Shown in pieces: positions 15,488 to 24,997 of a stretch of 53,054 nucleotides of DNA. Source of the DNA: Planctomycetales bacterium (GTDB taxonomy: Bacteria; Omnitrophota; Gorgyraeia; Zapsychrales; Zapsychraceae); contig SBBO01000014.1 in NCBI GenBank assembly GCA_005239675.1, positions 1-53,054 on the forward strand, written 5' to 3'. Within the stretch, counting starts at the first letter, position 1. Every line of letters starts with the position of its first letter. The position numbers and the translations under genes were made by a program. The notes under the pieces were generated by a model. That model saw nothing but the letters and a program-made list of their open reading frames with translations. It did not search any database and was not told the DNA's origin.

Positions 15488-16208
15488 AATTTGGCGTGGG
15501 GATAAAAATAACGGTCAATTTGTCGCCTATGCCATTGAGTTGGAACCAGGCATGGTTGTCTTGGATGCCATTCACCGGATTCAATCGCGCCAGGTAACAG
15601 ATCTGGCCGTGCGCTGGAACTGCAAGGCGGGTAAATGCGGTTCATGCAGCGTTGAGATTAACGGTAAGCCGCGCCTGAGCTGCATGACGCGTTTGAATGA
15701 ATTCCCTGAAGGGCAGGTAATCACGGTCCAGCCGCTCAAGACATTCCCTATCATCAAGGATTTAGTGACTGATGTCTCCTGGAATTATGCCCAGAATAAG
15801 AGGATCGCACCTTTTAAGCCAAGAACAAAAGATGCCGATGGCAACTACCGCATGTACCAGCGCGACGTTGAGCGCGTCCAGGAATTCCGTAAATGCATTG
15901 AATGTTACCTGTGCCAGGATGTCTGCCATGTCCTGCGCGATCACGCGAAAAAAGAAGAGTTCGTTGGTCCACGATTCATGATTCGTCTGGCCTCGCTTGA
16001 GATGCACCCTCTGGACATCGAAGATCGCATCCCTAAAATCAAAAAAGAATATGGGGCAGGGATGTGCAACATCACTAAATGCTGCACGGACGTCTGTCCT
16101 GAACACATCCACATCACCGACAACGGCATTGTCCCTCTCAAGGAACGCGTGGTGGATCGTTACTACGATCCTATCCTGTGGCTTTGGCGTAAAATTTTTC
16201 GAGGATGA
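15468..16208 (+). CDS. sdhB: Succinate dehydrogenase iron-sulfur subunit
   Basis: SdhB (246 aa) carries electrons from FAD to the membrane subunit. A plant-type [2Fe-2S] site is formed by C52, C57, C60 and C72. The C-terminal ferredoxin domain has C143-x2-C146-x2-C149-x3-C153 and C200...C206-x3-C210-P, enough for one [4Fe-4S] and one [3Fe-4S] (or second 4Fe) cluster. The GTG start at 15468 has GGAGG (15457-15461) 6 nt upstream, inside sdhA, so the two are translationally coupled. The gene order anchor-flavoprotein-iron-sulfur matches the type F operon. Confidence 0.94.
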   Translation: MAQRSFKIWRGDKNNGQFVAYAIELEPGMVVLDAIHRIQSRQVTDLAVRWNCKAGKCGSCSVEINGKPRLSCMTRLNEFPEGQVITVQPLKTFPIIKDLVTDVSWNYAQNKRIAPFKPRTKDADGNYRMYQRDVERVQEFRKCIECYLCQDVCHVLRDHAKKEEFVGPRFMIRLASLEMHPLDIEDRIPKIKKEYGAGMCNITKCCTDVCPEHIHITDNGIVPLKERVVDRYYDPILWLWRKIFRG

Positions 16209-16277
16209 TAAATATTAATCGAGAATAAAAACAATTTACTAGTGCAAACGCAGTCTTATCAAACAATGAGGTGTTCG

Positions 16278-16463
16278 ATGGAAAAAGACCCCCTATGCAC
16301 GTCTAAAGAAGAATACAGGGCCATTATTGCCAAGATTGAGGCCCCTAACTCCAGTGTGGGCATCGATGCCCAATACACGCACGCGATTATTATCACTTAT
16401 CTGCAGGGAATCACCCGCCGTTTGGATGCCCTAGAAGAAAAATTTAAATCAATCAAAGGGTAA
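16278..16463 (+). CDS. Small hypothetical protein, 61 aa
   Basis: The frame from ATG 16278 gives a short protein with a central hydrophobic patch (THAIIITYLQGI) and a C-terminal amphipathic, coiled-coil-like helix (RRLDALEEKFKSIKG). Upstream in-frame starts exist at 16266 (ATG) and 16242 (GTG); a weak GAGGTG (16268-16273) favours 16278. I recognise no family. It follows the succinate dehydrogenase operon after about 70 bases with no terminator between, so it may share the transcript. There is nothing else to indicate function. Confidence 0.5.
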   Translation: MEKDPLCTSKEEYRAIIAKIEAPNSSVGIDAQYTHAIIITYLQGITRRLDALEEKFKSIKG

Positions 16464-16651
16464 CTTAAAAGAGGCTAGTTAGATTCCCGGACAAAGGTTG
16501 CCATAGAAAAAATTCTTGATTTTTCAGCTAATTATGAGATAGTGTATCATCTATCTGTCTTCGCAGAATGCACATGTTTATCAAAATAAATTATGGGATG
16601 CGTGGGGCACTCACCCATTAAACAAATCACCTAACCCCCTAAGGAGATACT

Positions 16652-17875
16652 ATGAAGAAAGGCATCTGGATTATCTGTTTAACTTTAGGCACATTTTATG
16701 CATTAGGTGCTGGTTTGTCTTACGCCACAATATTAGGAGAGATCAAGAATGGCCGCGCCGCGCTTGAGGAAAAAGGTATTAGCTTAAAACCCGTTTATAC
16801 CGTAGAATATTTTGCCGTAACCCAAGGTGGCTTACAAAGAGACGATACCTATCTTTCTAATTTGGATTTAATTCTAACAATCGATACAACGCCATTAGGA
16901 CTTTGGGATGACGGGACTTTCTTGGTTCACATCCTTGACAATGCGGGCGGGAAGAAGCTGACAGGGGCAATCGTCGGTGACACCCAAGGCGTTAGCAATA
17001 TTGAGGCCCCTCGCATCACGCGCGTCTATCAATTATGGTATGAACATCGATGGTTAGAAAAGAAATTATCGGTATTAGCCGGCATCCATGATTTTAATTC
17101 AGAATTTAATGTCACTGATTATGGTCTTTTGTTTATTAACAGTTCTTTTGGTATTGGGCATGAGATTTCTAAGGGAAGCCGATCTTCAATTTTTCCCCTA
17201 GCCGCACCAGCCCTCAGGGTCAAAATTTTACCCACGGACGAATGGCAAGTGCTATTTGCTGCTTATGACGGTGACCCCGGAGATCCCAATGTCGGCAGGC
17301 ATTTTCCTCGTAGCGATTTTGACCACGAGGGAGGAGTCTTTCTTGTCTGCGAGCAGGGTTATTTCTTTGATCCAGAGGGGTTGCCGGGATTTTTCAAGTT
17401 AGGGGTATGGCATAACACGGGTCAATTTAATGATGTTGTTCGTCAGGATGAGGGCGGTCAAGCGATTAAGCATGATGGTGATACGGGCGGTTACCTTGTC
17501 GTGGACAAAATGCTTTATCGAGAAAAAGAAGATGAAGGCCTGGGCTTTTTTCTGCAGTTTGGTAGTAATAGTAAAGATGTCAATGAAGTCAATACGTATG
17601 TGGGCGCAGGCATCCATTATCGTGGGCTTATTCCTGGGCGCGATCAGGATGAAGCGGGCATTGCGGTTGCTCATGCCATCGTCAATGAGGACCTTGTTAA
17701 TGCCAGTTCCGGCGGGCGAGACGATTTTGAAACGGCGATTGAAGCGACTTATAAGGCGCAGATTACCGATGAGATCAACATCCAGCCGGATATCCAATAT
17801 GTGGTTAATCCCGGGGCCGCGACCAACGTGGAAGATGCTTGGGTGTTTGGCATGCGTTTTAAAATGGCGTTATGA
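16652..17875 (+). CDS. OprB-family carbohydrate-selective porin
   Basis: This 407-aa outer-membrane protein begins with a signal peptide (1 to about 25, ending SYA). The mature part is rich in alternating beta strands with aromatic girdles (YQLWYEHRWLEKKL, GLLFINSSFGIGHE, FFLQFGSNS) and ends in a strand closing with FKMAL, as expected for a beta-barrel. The pattern GIHDFNSEFNVTDY...LFINSSFG and the 16-strand-size length fit OprB-type porins that pass sugars and other small solutes. AAGGAGA (16641-16647) is 5 nt before the ATG. It stands alone; no sugar transporter is adjacent, so its solute is unknown. Confidence 0.85.
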   Translation: MKKGIWIICLTLGTFYALGAGLSYATILGEIKNGRAALEEKGISLKPVYTVEYFAVTQGGLQRDDTYLSNLDLILTIDTTPLGLWDDGTFLVHILDNAGGKKLTGAIVGDTQGVSNIEAPRITRVYQLWYEHRWLEKKLSVLAGIHDFNSEFNVTDYGLLFINSSFGIGHEISKGSRSSIFPLAAPALRVKILPTDEWQVLFAAYDGDPGDPNVGRHFPRSDFDHEGGVFLVCEQGYFFDPEGLPGFFKLGVWHNTGQFNDVVRQDEGGQAIKHDGDTGGYLVVDKMLYREKEDEGLGFFLQFGSNSKDVNEVNTYVGAGIHYRGLIPGRDQDEAGIAVAHAIVNEDLVNASSGGRDDFETAIEATYKAQITDEINIQPDIQYVVNPGAATNVEDAWVFGMRFKMAL

Positions 17876-17949
17876 TAGTCTGCATTGAGATATAACTAAA
17901 GCCCTTCAGCTCTTTTCGGGTCAAGATGTTAGACCTGACAGATGTTTTC

Positions 17950-17978
17950 TTTACACCGCTATAACCCTATGCTATATT
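17950..17978 (+). promoter_or_regulatory. Promoter for the M28 peptidase gene
   Basis: TTTACA (17950-17955) and TATATT (17973-17978) are spaced 17 bp. Transcription would start near 17985, about 28 nt before the ATG at 18013; no Shine-Dalgarno is visible in that leader. Confidence 0.5.
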
Positions 17979-18012
17979 TCAATCTTATCACGCCCTAGAT
18001 TCGGTATTTTTC

Positions 18013-18981
18013 ATGCAGTTTCTAATTAAACTCCTAGTTATTTTACTTTTTATCAAATGCACGACATTCGGTTGGCGGTTTTCAGGGCCGTGGACGGCCA
18101 AGTTGTCGGTCCAAGAACAATTGACTGCCCAGAATCTGAAAGAAATCGTCACATATTTTACCGAGACAATCGGTGAACGCCATTACGCCCTCTATGCCAA
18201 TCTAGACAAAACAGCTCATTATATTACGCAAAGATTTCAGCAGCTGGGTTATGATGTTGAGCCCATGGCTTATACCATCGGTAACCGGATATATCGTAAT
18301 ATTATAGCGCAGACCTCGCAAGGTAACGCCTCCCGGCCTATAGTCCTGATCGGAGCCCATTATGATTCCTGTTTTAATCCAGGTGCTGATGACAATGCCA
18401 GTGGTATCGCTGGTCTTTTGGAATTAGCGCGGTTATTGAAAAATAGCGATCTTCGCTCCAACGTCCGATTTGTTGGCTTTGTCAACGAAGAGCCACCGTT
18501 TTTCTTAACTGAATCTATGGGGAGCCGTGTCTATGCTAAAGCTGCCCGGCAAAAAGGTGAACGGATCAAGACGGCGATCATTCTGGAAATGCTCGGTTAC
18601 TACTCTGATGGACTATTTTCCCAGAGATATCTGCCCTTGCTGGGGCCATTTTATCCCAACCGGGCCAATTTTATTGCCCTGGTCGGGAACTTCCCTTCGA
18701 GCAGTTTGGTCCAGCGATTCCACAACTATTTTAGGACCCATTCCTATTTTCCCATGGCCCATCTCATTGCCCCTAGTTCTCTACCAGGGGTCTATTTCTC
18801 TGACCATTGGTCTTTTTGGAAACAAGGTTACCCGGCCTTCATGGTGACCGATACAGCATATTTGCGTAATCCTCATTATCATCGGCCCTCTGATCTTAGT
18901 CATACCCTTGATTATGCCCGGATGGCGGTCATGATACACGGATTGAAGGAAGCGATTATTGAGCTGGCCAATGAAAACTGA
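18013..18981 (+). CDS. M28-family metallopeptidase, membrane-anchored or exported
   Basis: This 322-aa protein begins with a hydrophobic signal or anchor (about 3-20). The rest is an M28 aminopeptidase-like domain with the five zinc ligands: His116 (GAHYDS), Asp126 or Asp127 (GADDNASG), the Glu pair 159/160 (VNEE; base and ligand), Glu192 (LEMLGY) and a C-terminal His in NPHYHRPSD. Enzymes of this group cut amino-terminal residues from peptides in the periplasm or outside; a few are glutaminyl cyclases. DHWSFWKQGYPAFMVTDTA is characteristic of the M28 peptidase branch. It has its own promoter and lies between the porin and tex. Confidence 0.86.
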   Translation: MQFLIKLLVILLFIKCTTFGWRFSGPWTAKLSVQEQLTAQNLKEIVTYFTETIGERHYALYANLDKTAHYITQRFQQLGYDVEPMAYTIGNRIYRNIIAQTSQGNASRPIVLIGAHYDSCFNPGADDNASGIAGLLELARLLKNSDLRSNVRFVGFVNEEPPFFLTESMGSRVYAKAARQKGERIKTAIILEMLGYYSDGLFSQRYLPLLGPFYPNRANFIALVGNFPSSSLVQRFHNYFRTHSYFPMAHLIAPSSLPGVYFSDHWSFWKQGYPAFMVTDTAYLRNPHYHRPSDLSHTLDYARMAVMIHGLKEAIIELANEN

Positions 18982-19004
18982 GATACGAAAATCCAAGACC
19001 TGAA

Positions 19005-21152
19005 ATGCCCATAGAAGTTACTCCTGATTACAGTCAGAAAATAGCCAAAGAACTTCACTTAACATCCCATCAGGTTAGCGCTACTATCGATTTGCTGGAT
19101 AGCGGTTCCACTGTCCCGTTTATTGCCCGTTACCGTAAGGAAATAACGGGCAGTCTTAATGAAACACTGGTCATATCTATTCGAGACAGGCTTGAGCAAT
19201 GTAGAGAGCTGGACAAGCGACGTGTTTCGATTCTAGGATCTATTGAAAAACAAGGCAAGCTAACCGATGAATTAAAAGAGAAAATCTTACGCGCAGCAAC
19301 GATGGCTGTTCTTGAAGACCTCTACCTTCCTTATAAGCCGAAAAGAAAGACGCGGGCAACCGTAGCTAAAGAAAAAGGACTGGAACCATTGGCGGCATTA
19401 ATTTTTGAACAAAAGGGTATTGATCCGGGTGGGGAGGCGCAGAAATATATTGGTCCGAAGCAAGGCGTGGAATCTGTTGCAGCGGCATTGGCTGGCGCTA
19501 GAGACATTATAGCCGAATGGATCAGTGAAGACGCCCAGCTGCGGGAGAGATTGCGCAGTTTTTTCCATGAGAAGGCCATCATGCGGTCTAAAATTATCAA
19601 GGGCAAGGAAGAGGAGGCGCAGAAATATATAGATTATTTTGATTTTAGAGAATTGGCTAAGACAGCGCCTTCCCATCGGATATTGGCTATCCGTCGCGGG
19701 GAAAAAGAAGAGGTTCTTTCTTTGCGCGTTCAGCCACCCGAAGAGGAGGCTGTCTTTATTGTCCTGCAACACGTCGTCAAAGGTAAAGGGATGGATGCCA
19801 AACAAGTTGAGATTGCGGCGGTGGATGCGTATAAACGATTATTGTCCTTTTCATTAGAAACCGAATACAGGCTGGATTTAAAAAGACGGGCTGATGGAGA
19901 AGCGATAGAGGTGTTTAAGAATAATCTCCGGCAATTGCTTATGGCCCCTCCTCTGGGACAAAAAAATGTCCTTGCGGTTGACCCCGGATATCGTACTGGA
20001 TGTAAAATCGTCTCTTTAGACAGACAGGGAAATCTGCTTAACGCTGACACGATCTATCTGATGGACGACGAAGGCCAGCAAAAAGCGACCGAGACTATTA
20101 AAGGGTTTTTGAAGAAATACGCTGTTGAGGTGATTGCGATCGGAAACGGGACCGCTAGCCGTGAGACAGAGGCATTTTTTAAGAAAATAGATTTATCGGC
20201 AGCGCTGCCTATTATTATGGTCAATGAAAGTGGAGCCTCTATTTATTCTGCATCACAGGTCGCCCGGGACGAATTCCCTGATCAAGACGTTACGGTGCGA
20301 GGATCTGTTTCTATCGGGAGACGATTGATGGATCCCTTGGCCGAATTGGTAAAGATCGATCCCCAATCGATTGGTGTCGGCCAGTATCAGCACGATGTGG
20401 ACCGGACGCTCCTTAAGAATAGCCTTGACGATGTGGTGATAAGCTGTGTCAATCAGGTGGGGGTGGAACTCAATACGGCCAGTAAACAGCTCTTGATGTA
20501 TGTCGCAGGGGTGGGCCCAACGCGTGCTGCCGCCATCATCGAGTATCGCAAGGCCAATGGTCCGTTTCGTTGTCGGGAGGATCTTTCTTGTGTAAAAGGG
20601 CTTGGCCTAAGAGCGGTTGAGCAGGCGGCTGGATTCTTGCGCATCCACAACGGGACCAATCCACTCGATGCCAGTGCGGTCCATCCAGAGTCGTACAGGA
20701 TTATTGAAATAATGGCACGTGATCTTAACTGCACGATCTTGGATCTCATGAAGGATGAAAATTTAAGAAATAAAATTCATTTAGAGGAATATGTGACCGA
20801 TAGAGTTGGGATGCCGACCTTGACCGATATCCTCAAGGAAATAGCAAAACCAGGACGTGATCCGCGAGAGCCCTTTGTCCTTTTCCAATACCAGGAAGGG
20901 GTTGCGACCTTGGAAGACCTAAGACCTGGGATGAAATTACCCGGTGTCGTGACGAACATCACGGCCTTTGGGGCTTTTGTGGATATCGGTGTTCATCATG
21001 ACGGGCTCATCCATATCAGCCAACTTTCCGACCGTTATATCAAAAGTCCCTATGACGTGGTGAAGGTGTATCAAAAGGTAGAGGTGGAGATTCTTGAGGT
21101 TGATCTTAAGCGCAAGCGCATTGCCTTGACGATGCGTAAGAACCGTCGGTGA
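19005..21152 (+). CDS. tex: Tex-family RNA-binding transcription accessory protein
   Basis: Tex (715 aa) is a conserved nucleic-acid-binding protein related to eukaryotic Spt6. In order it shows the helical Tex N-terminal domain (VPFIARYRKEITGSL), a YqgF-like nuclease fold (AVDPGYRTGCKIV), a helix-hairpin-helix region (LLMYVAGVGPTRAAAIIEYR, CVKGLGLRAVEQAAGFLRI) and a C-terminal S1 domain (about 640-712; VVTNITAFGAFVDIGVH). Length and order are standard. It begins 23 bases after the peptidase stop. Exact cellular role is still debated in other bacteria. Confidence 0.95.
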   Translation: MPIEVTPDYSQKIAKELHLTSHQVSATIDLLDSGSTVPFIARYRKEITGSLNETLVISIRDRLEQCRELDKRRVSILGSIEKQGKLTDELKEKILRAATMAVLEDLYLPYKPKRKTRATVAKEKGLEPLAALIFEQKGIDPGGEAQKYIGPKQGVESVAAALAGARDIIAEWISEDAQLRERLRSFFHEKAIMRSKIIKGKEEEAQKYIDYFDFRELAKTAPSHRILAIRRGEKEEVLSLRVQPPEEEAVFIVLQHVVKGKGMDAKQVEIAAVDAYKRLLSFSLETEYRLDLKRRADGEAIEVFKNNLRQLLMAPPLGQKNVLAVDPGYRTGCKIVSLDRQGNLLNADTIYLMDDEGQQKATETIKGFLKKYAVEVIAIGNGTASRETEAFFKKIDLSAALPIIMVNESGASIYSASQVARDEFPDQDVTVRGSVSIGRRLMDPLAELVKIDPQSIGVGQYQHDVDRTLLKNSLDDVVISCVNQVGVELNTASKQLLMYVAGVGPTRAAAIIEYRKANGPFRCREDLSCVKGLGLRAVEQAAGFLRIHNGTNPLDASAVHPESYRIIEIMARDLNCTILDLMKDENLRNKIHLEEYVTDRVGMPTLTDILKEIAKPGRDPREPFVLFQYQEGVATLEDLRPGMKLPGVVTNITAFGAFVDIGVHHDGLIHISQLSDRYIKSPYDVVKVYQKVEVEILEVDLKRKRIALTMRKNRR

Positions 21153-21170
21153 CCAGCGGCAGATTTTAGA

Positions 21171-21199
21171 TTGAAATCCTTTCATAAGTTTGTTATCCT
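21171..21199 (+). promoter_or_regulatory. Promoter for the heme gene cluster, predicting a leaderless hemN mRNA
   Basis: TTGAAA (21171-21176), a 17-bp spacer and TATCCT (21194-21199) preceded by TGT (extended -10). The start site would be near 21206 and the hemN ATG is at 21208. Confidence 0.6.
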
Positions 21200-21207
21200 G
21201 GCCTAGG

Positions 21208-22584
21208 ATGCCTTTGACAGTTGATAGAGAAACAATCCTTAAGTTCGATACCCCGGGTCCTCGTTACACCAGTTACCCAACGGCACCAGTCTGGACTGAT
21301 GAGGTCAATGGGGGCCTGTACGCCAACAAACTTGCTATCTTTGGTGCGACCGATAAGACTATTTCTTTGTATATCCATATTCCATTTTGTGAATCGCTGT
21401 GCACTTATTGCGGATGCAATGTCGTTATCCGTCGTAAAGATAGCCGTTTTGGCGATGAATATTTGGATTATCTTGAGCGTGAAATGGAGCTGGTTTATCG
21501 ATTCCTGGGTACCCGTAAAAAAGTGTGTCAGTTGCACTGGGGCGGGGGGACGCCGACATTTCTTAATGAACCGCAGATCGAACGTTTGTACCAGATGACG
21601 CGAAGGTATTTTGATATTGACCCCAATGGTGAGGTTGCGCTCGAGATCGACCCGCGCACCATTGATAAATCCAAAATTCAAAAGCTACGCATGTTGGGGT
21701 TCAACCGCGTTTCCCTGGGCGTGCAGGATTTTAATGAAGACGTCCAGAGGCAGGTCAATCGCTATCAGCCATATGCCATGGTCGAAGAATCAATGGACTG
21801 GTGCCGGCAATTGGTATTCACGTCCGTTAATTTTGATTTGATTTATGGGCTTCCTTACCAGACGCTAGCTAGTTTCCGGCAGACAATAGAAAAGGTTATA
21901 ATCCTACACCCTGACCGGATTGCGCTTTACAGCTTTGCATACGTGCCGTGGCACAAGAGGCATCAGTATAAAATTGATATCGAGCTCCTTCCATCCAATG
22001 ACGTCAAGCTGGATATTTTCTTGCAGGCCCGCGATCAATTGCTACAGGCTGGTTACCGGGCAATTGCCATGGATCATTTTGCCCTTGCCGAGGATGAATT
22101 GGCCCGGGCCTCTGAGGCAGGGACTTTGCACCGCAATTTTATGGGCTATACGGTCAAGCCTGTTGACGAATGCCTGGGACTGGGGGTCAGTGCCATTGGA
22201 TTTCTGGAAAATACGTATATCCAGAATCAGAAGGCCCTACCCCATTATTGCAAGGCCTTGGCGCAGGGGCGACTCCCTGTCGAGCGTGGCAAGATATTAA
22301 GCAGGGACGATCAGATCCGTCGCTGGACGATCAACGCCTTGATGTGTCGTTTTGCAGTGGATAAAGTGGTGTTCACGCAGAAATTTCACGTACCCTTTGA
22401 GGCGTATTTTGCCAAGGAGCAAGGACATCTACGCTGGTGCGTGGATAATGAACTTATTGACCAGAACGACACGCATATTGAGGTCTTGGAGCTGGGAAAG
22501 ATATTCATCCGCAATGTGTGCATGGGATTCGATCTTTATTTACGACAGAAAAATATTTCGGTGCAATTCTCGAGGACCGTGTGA
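21208..22584 (+). CDS. hemN: Oxygen-independent coproporphyrinogen III oxidase
   Basis: HemN (458 aa) is a radical SAM enzyme that decarboxylates coproporphyrinogen III to protoporphyrinogen IX without oxygen. TPGPRYTSYPTA opens the protein, and HIPFCESLCTYCGC holds the CxxxCxxC iron-sulfur motif plus the extra cysteine typical of true HemN. HWGGGTPTFL, EIDPRT, NRVSLGVQDF and NFMGYTV complete the family signature. A TTG at 21190 is in frame, but it overlaps the -10 box of the promoter, so ATG 21208 was chosen. The stop overlaps the hemE GTG. An oxygen-independent enzyme suggests life with limited oxygen. Confidence 0.94.
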   Translation: MPLTVDRETILKFDTPGPRYTSYPTAPVWTDEVNGGLYANKLAIFGATDKTISLYIHIPFCESLCTYCGCNVVIRRKDSRFGDEYLDYLEREMELVYRFLGTRKKVCQLHWGGGTPTFLNEPQIERLYQMTRRYFDIDPNGEVALEIDPRTIDKSKIQKLRMLGFNRVSLGVQDFNEDVQRQVNRYQPYAMVEESMDWCRQLVFTSVNFDLIYGLPYQTLASFRQTIEKVIILHPDRIALYSFAYVPWHKRHQYKIDIELLPSNDVKLDIFLQARDQLLQAGYRAIAMDHFALAEDELARASEAGTLHRNFMGYTVKPVDECLGLGVSAIGFLENTYIQNQKALPHYCKALAQGRLPVERGKILSRDDQIRRWTINALMCRFAVDKVVFTQKFHVPFEAYFAKEQGHLRWCVDNELIDQNDTHIEVLELGKIFIRNVCMGFDLYLRQKNISVQFSRTV

Positions 22585-23615
22585 CTTCTTCTTTATTCCT
22601 TCAAGCCTTTCAAGGCGTCAACAAGCAAGTCCCCGTATGGTTCATGCGTCAGGCTGGGCGTTATCTTCCCCCCTACCAGGCTATCAAGAAAAGGCATTCC
22701 CTCCAGAGGATGTTTGACACCCCCGAACTAGCCGCTGAACTGACCTGCCTTCCGGTAGATATTTTAGGGGTTGATGCCGCCATTCTCTTTGCTGATATCC
22801 TGACTCTCCCTGCGCTCATGGGGTTTGATATCCGTTTTGATGACAAGGATGGGCCGGTCATTGCAAAGACGCTTGGCCTGACCCCACCAGTCCAAGGCGT
22901 CCATGATGCCGAAGATTTTTCCGTTCAGACCAAGACCATCCAGCTGGTTAATGAGCAGCTCGCTGCCGATATTGCCCTGATTGGTTTTGCGGGTTCTCCT
23001 TTTACAGTCCTGACGTATTTAGTGGAAGGAGGCCCCTCAATTAATTTTTCCAAGACATTTCGTTTTATTCACGAAGATCCCCAATCGTTTCGGGCATGGT
23101 TGGAGTTTCTAACGGATAACACGATTCGTTATCTCAATAGCCAGAAGGAGGCGGGAATCAAGGCTTTTCAATTATTCGACAGCTGGGCGGGAATCCTGCG
23201 GCCGGCGGATTTTGCCCGCTGGGCACTTCCTTACGCGCAGCAGATTTTCCAGGGAGTCGACCTGCCATCGATTTATTTTGTGCGTAACAGCGCACCTTTA
23301 TTGGCCTTGATGGACCAGTCGCAGGCTTATGTCCTATCGGTGGACCAGAGTGTAGTCTTAGGGCATCATACTGTAATCGAGAAAACGAAGAAAGGTATCC
23401 AGGGTAATTTGTTCAACGGGCTTTTATATGCAGACAATGCGACCTTAAAAAAAGAGGTGCGTGATTGTCTGGTCGGCGGCTGCCGGCATCCCCGATATAT
23501 CTTTAATTTGAGCCACGGTATTTTTCCCGACACCCAGGTCGATAAGCTTAAGTTCGTGGTGGACCAGGTGCATGCCTTTGAGAATAAAATTGAGCACGAT
23601 CACACCCACGCCTAA
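22581..23615 (+). CDS. hemE: Uroporphyrinogen decarboxylase
   Basis: HemE (344 aa) removes four carboxyl groups from uroporphyrinogen III to give coproporphyrinogen III, the step before HemN. The active-site signature VPVWFMRQAGRYLPPYQ lies near the start, GFAGSPFTVLTYLVEGG in the middle, FDSWAG and NLSHGIFPDT further on. A longer frame runs back to 22518, but the family begins close to GTG 22581. That codon has GAGGA (22572-22576) upstream and overlaps the hemN stop (GTGA), indicating coupling. Length is normal. Confidence 0.94.
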   Translation: MTSSLFLQAFQGVNKQVPVWFMRQAGRYLPPYQAIKKRHSLQRMFDTPELAAELTCLPVDILGVDAAILFADILTLPALMGFDIRFDDKDGPVIAKTLGLTPPVQGVHDAEDFSVQTKTIQLVNEQLAADIALIGFAGSPFTVLTYLVEGGPSINFSKTFRFIHEDPQSFRAWLEFLTDNTIRYLNSQKEAGIKAFQLFDSWAGILRPADFARWALPYAQQIFQGVDLPSIYFVRNSAPLLALMDQSQAYVLSVDQSVVLGHHTVIEKTKKGIQGNLFNGLLYADNATLKKEVRDCLVGGCRHPRYIFNLSHGIFPDTQVDKLKFVVDQVHAFENKIEHDHTHA

Positions 23616-24957
23616 GAGGATTGTGATCATTGGCGGCGGGATAAGCGGTCTTGCCATCCTACATTATCTAAAGCAAAAATATGCTGGATGCCGCGACGTT
23701 GAAATTTTCCTTCTAGAGAAAGATGCCTCGCTTGGCGGGACAATTCGTTCTGTCGTGCGCGGTGATTATATTTTTGAGGTTGGTCCTAACGGATTCCTTG
23801 ATTCGGCACCCAGGACCATGGAGCTCGTTCGGGATTTGGGATTAAGCGTTGAGCTAGTGCGCTCAGATCCGTTTTCTAAAATGCGATACGTGGCGCTGGA
23901 TGATACCCTTCATCCGGTTCCAACCAGTTTAGCGCAGTTTTTAACGTTCCAACCATTGAGCTGGGGAGACAAGGCGCGCGTCTTTGCTGAGATGTTTACC
24001 CCCAAAGGCAATGACCCCGACGAGAGTGTGTACGACTTCGGCGTAAGGCGGTTTGGGAAGAAATTTGCCGATATATTTCTGGACCCCTTGGTCATGGGCA
24101 TTTACGGGGGGAATGCCCGGGATATTGTCTTAAAAGCAGCCTTTGGCAATATTTATCAATTAGAGCAGCAGCACGGATCATTATTGAAGGCCATGATGAA
24201 ATGGCCAAGGGCCCGGATGTCTTCTCGCCTGGGGACCTTAGTGTCATTTCGCCGTGGACAGGTGCAATTAACGGACAGTCTTGCTGACCGCTATAAAGAG
24301 AGCACCCGTTTAAATGTGCAAGTGAACCCAGTGACGCGTATGCCGGGGTATTTTGTTGTTACGACTACTGACACTCGCTATGAAGTGGACGAAATTTTTA
24401 TCTGCACACCAGCCTATCAGGCTGCTCTTATTGTCAAAGAGATCAGTCCATCCCTCGCCCAAAATCTGGAAAGAATCCGTTATGTGCCTATGGCTGTGGT
24501 GGGATTGGTTTTTCCGTGTCAGGCCTTTGCGTCACCGCCTTCAGGGTTTGGATACCTGATCCCTTCAGGTGCAAGGAAAGAGATCCTGGGTGTTTTATTT
24601 GAAAGTAACATCTTCCCCAGCCGCTGCAGCGATAACGAGGTCTTATTGCGAGTTATGATTGGCGGTAGCCGTTATCCAGAGATCTTAAAGAAATCCTGTG
24701 CAGAATTGACGACCTTAGCATGCAGAGAAATTCAGGCAACGTTAGGGATAGACACGGCACCGATAGAAACGTTTTATGCCGCCCGGCTGGCTGCGATCCC
24801 TCAGTACGACCGTACCTATGTCGAGGTCGAATGTCAACTAGAGGAGGAATTAAGAAAATGGCCAGGACTCCATCTTATCGCCAACTACCGCAAAGGCGTC
24901 TCCATCAACGACTGCATCGAAAACGCCTATCAAGCAGTCCATGCCTCCTCCTTATAG
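23572..24957 (+). CDS. hemY: Protoporphyrinogen/coproporphyrinogen oxidase, FAD type
   Basis: This 461-aa flavoenzyme oxidises the porphyrinogen to the porphyrin. The FAD motif IVIIGGGISGLAILHYL starts near residue 17, GPNGFLDSAP and DPLVMGIYGGNA follow, and the C-terminal NYRKGVSINDCIENAY contacts FAD. With HemN upstream the likely substrate is protoporphyrinogen IX; the gene is also called hemG in some nomenclatures. The ATG at 23572 overlaps hemE by 44 nt; a TTG at 23590 would overlap less. Ferrochelatase is not in the window. Confidence 0.9.
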   Translation: MPLRIKLSTITPTPKRIVIIGGGISGLAILHYLKQKYAGCRDVEIFLLEKDASLGGTIRSVVRGDYIFEVGPNGFLDSAPRTMELVRDLGLSVELVRSDPFSKMRYVALDDTLHPVPTSLAQFLTFQPLSWGDKARVFAEMFTPKGNDPDESVYDFGVRRFGKKFADIFLDPLVMGIYGGNARDIVLKAAFGNIYQLEQQHGSLLKAMMKWPRARMSSRLGTLVSFRRGQVQLTDSLADRYKESTRLNVQVNPVTRMPGYFVVTTTDTRYEVDEIFICTPAYQAALIVKEISPSLAQNLERIRYVPMAVVGLVFPCQAFASPPSGFGYLIPSGARKEILGVLFESNIFPSRCSDNEVLLRVMIGGSRYPEILKKSCAELTTLACREIQATLGIDTAPIETFYAARLAAIPQYDRTYVEVECQLEEELRKWPGLHLIANYRKGVSINDCIENAYQAVHASSL

Positions 24958-24958
24958 C

Positions 24959-24987
24959 TTGTTTTTTAGATGAAAATCTCTTAGAAT
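24959..24987 (+). promoter_or_regulatory. Promoter for the lipoprotein-resB-ccsA unit
   Basis: TTGTTT (24959-24964) and TAGAAT (24982-24987) are spaced 17 bp. The start site would be near 24994, only about 4 nt before the ATG at 24998, so the mRNA has almost no leader. Confidence 0.55.
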
Positions 24988-24997
24988 ACACGACAAT

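Noticed and set aside
16516-16550. Promoter before the porin gene (TTGATT and TATCAT)
   Set aside because: The 23-bp spacer is too long and no better pair was found, although a promoter somewhere in 16464-16640 is likely.
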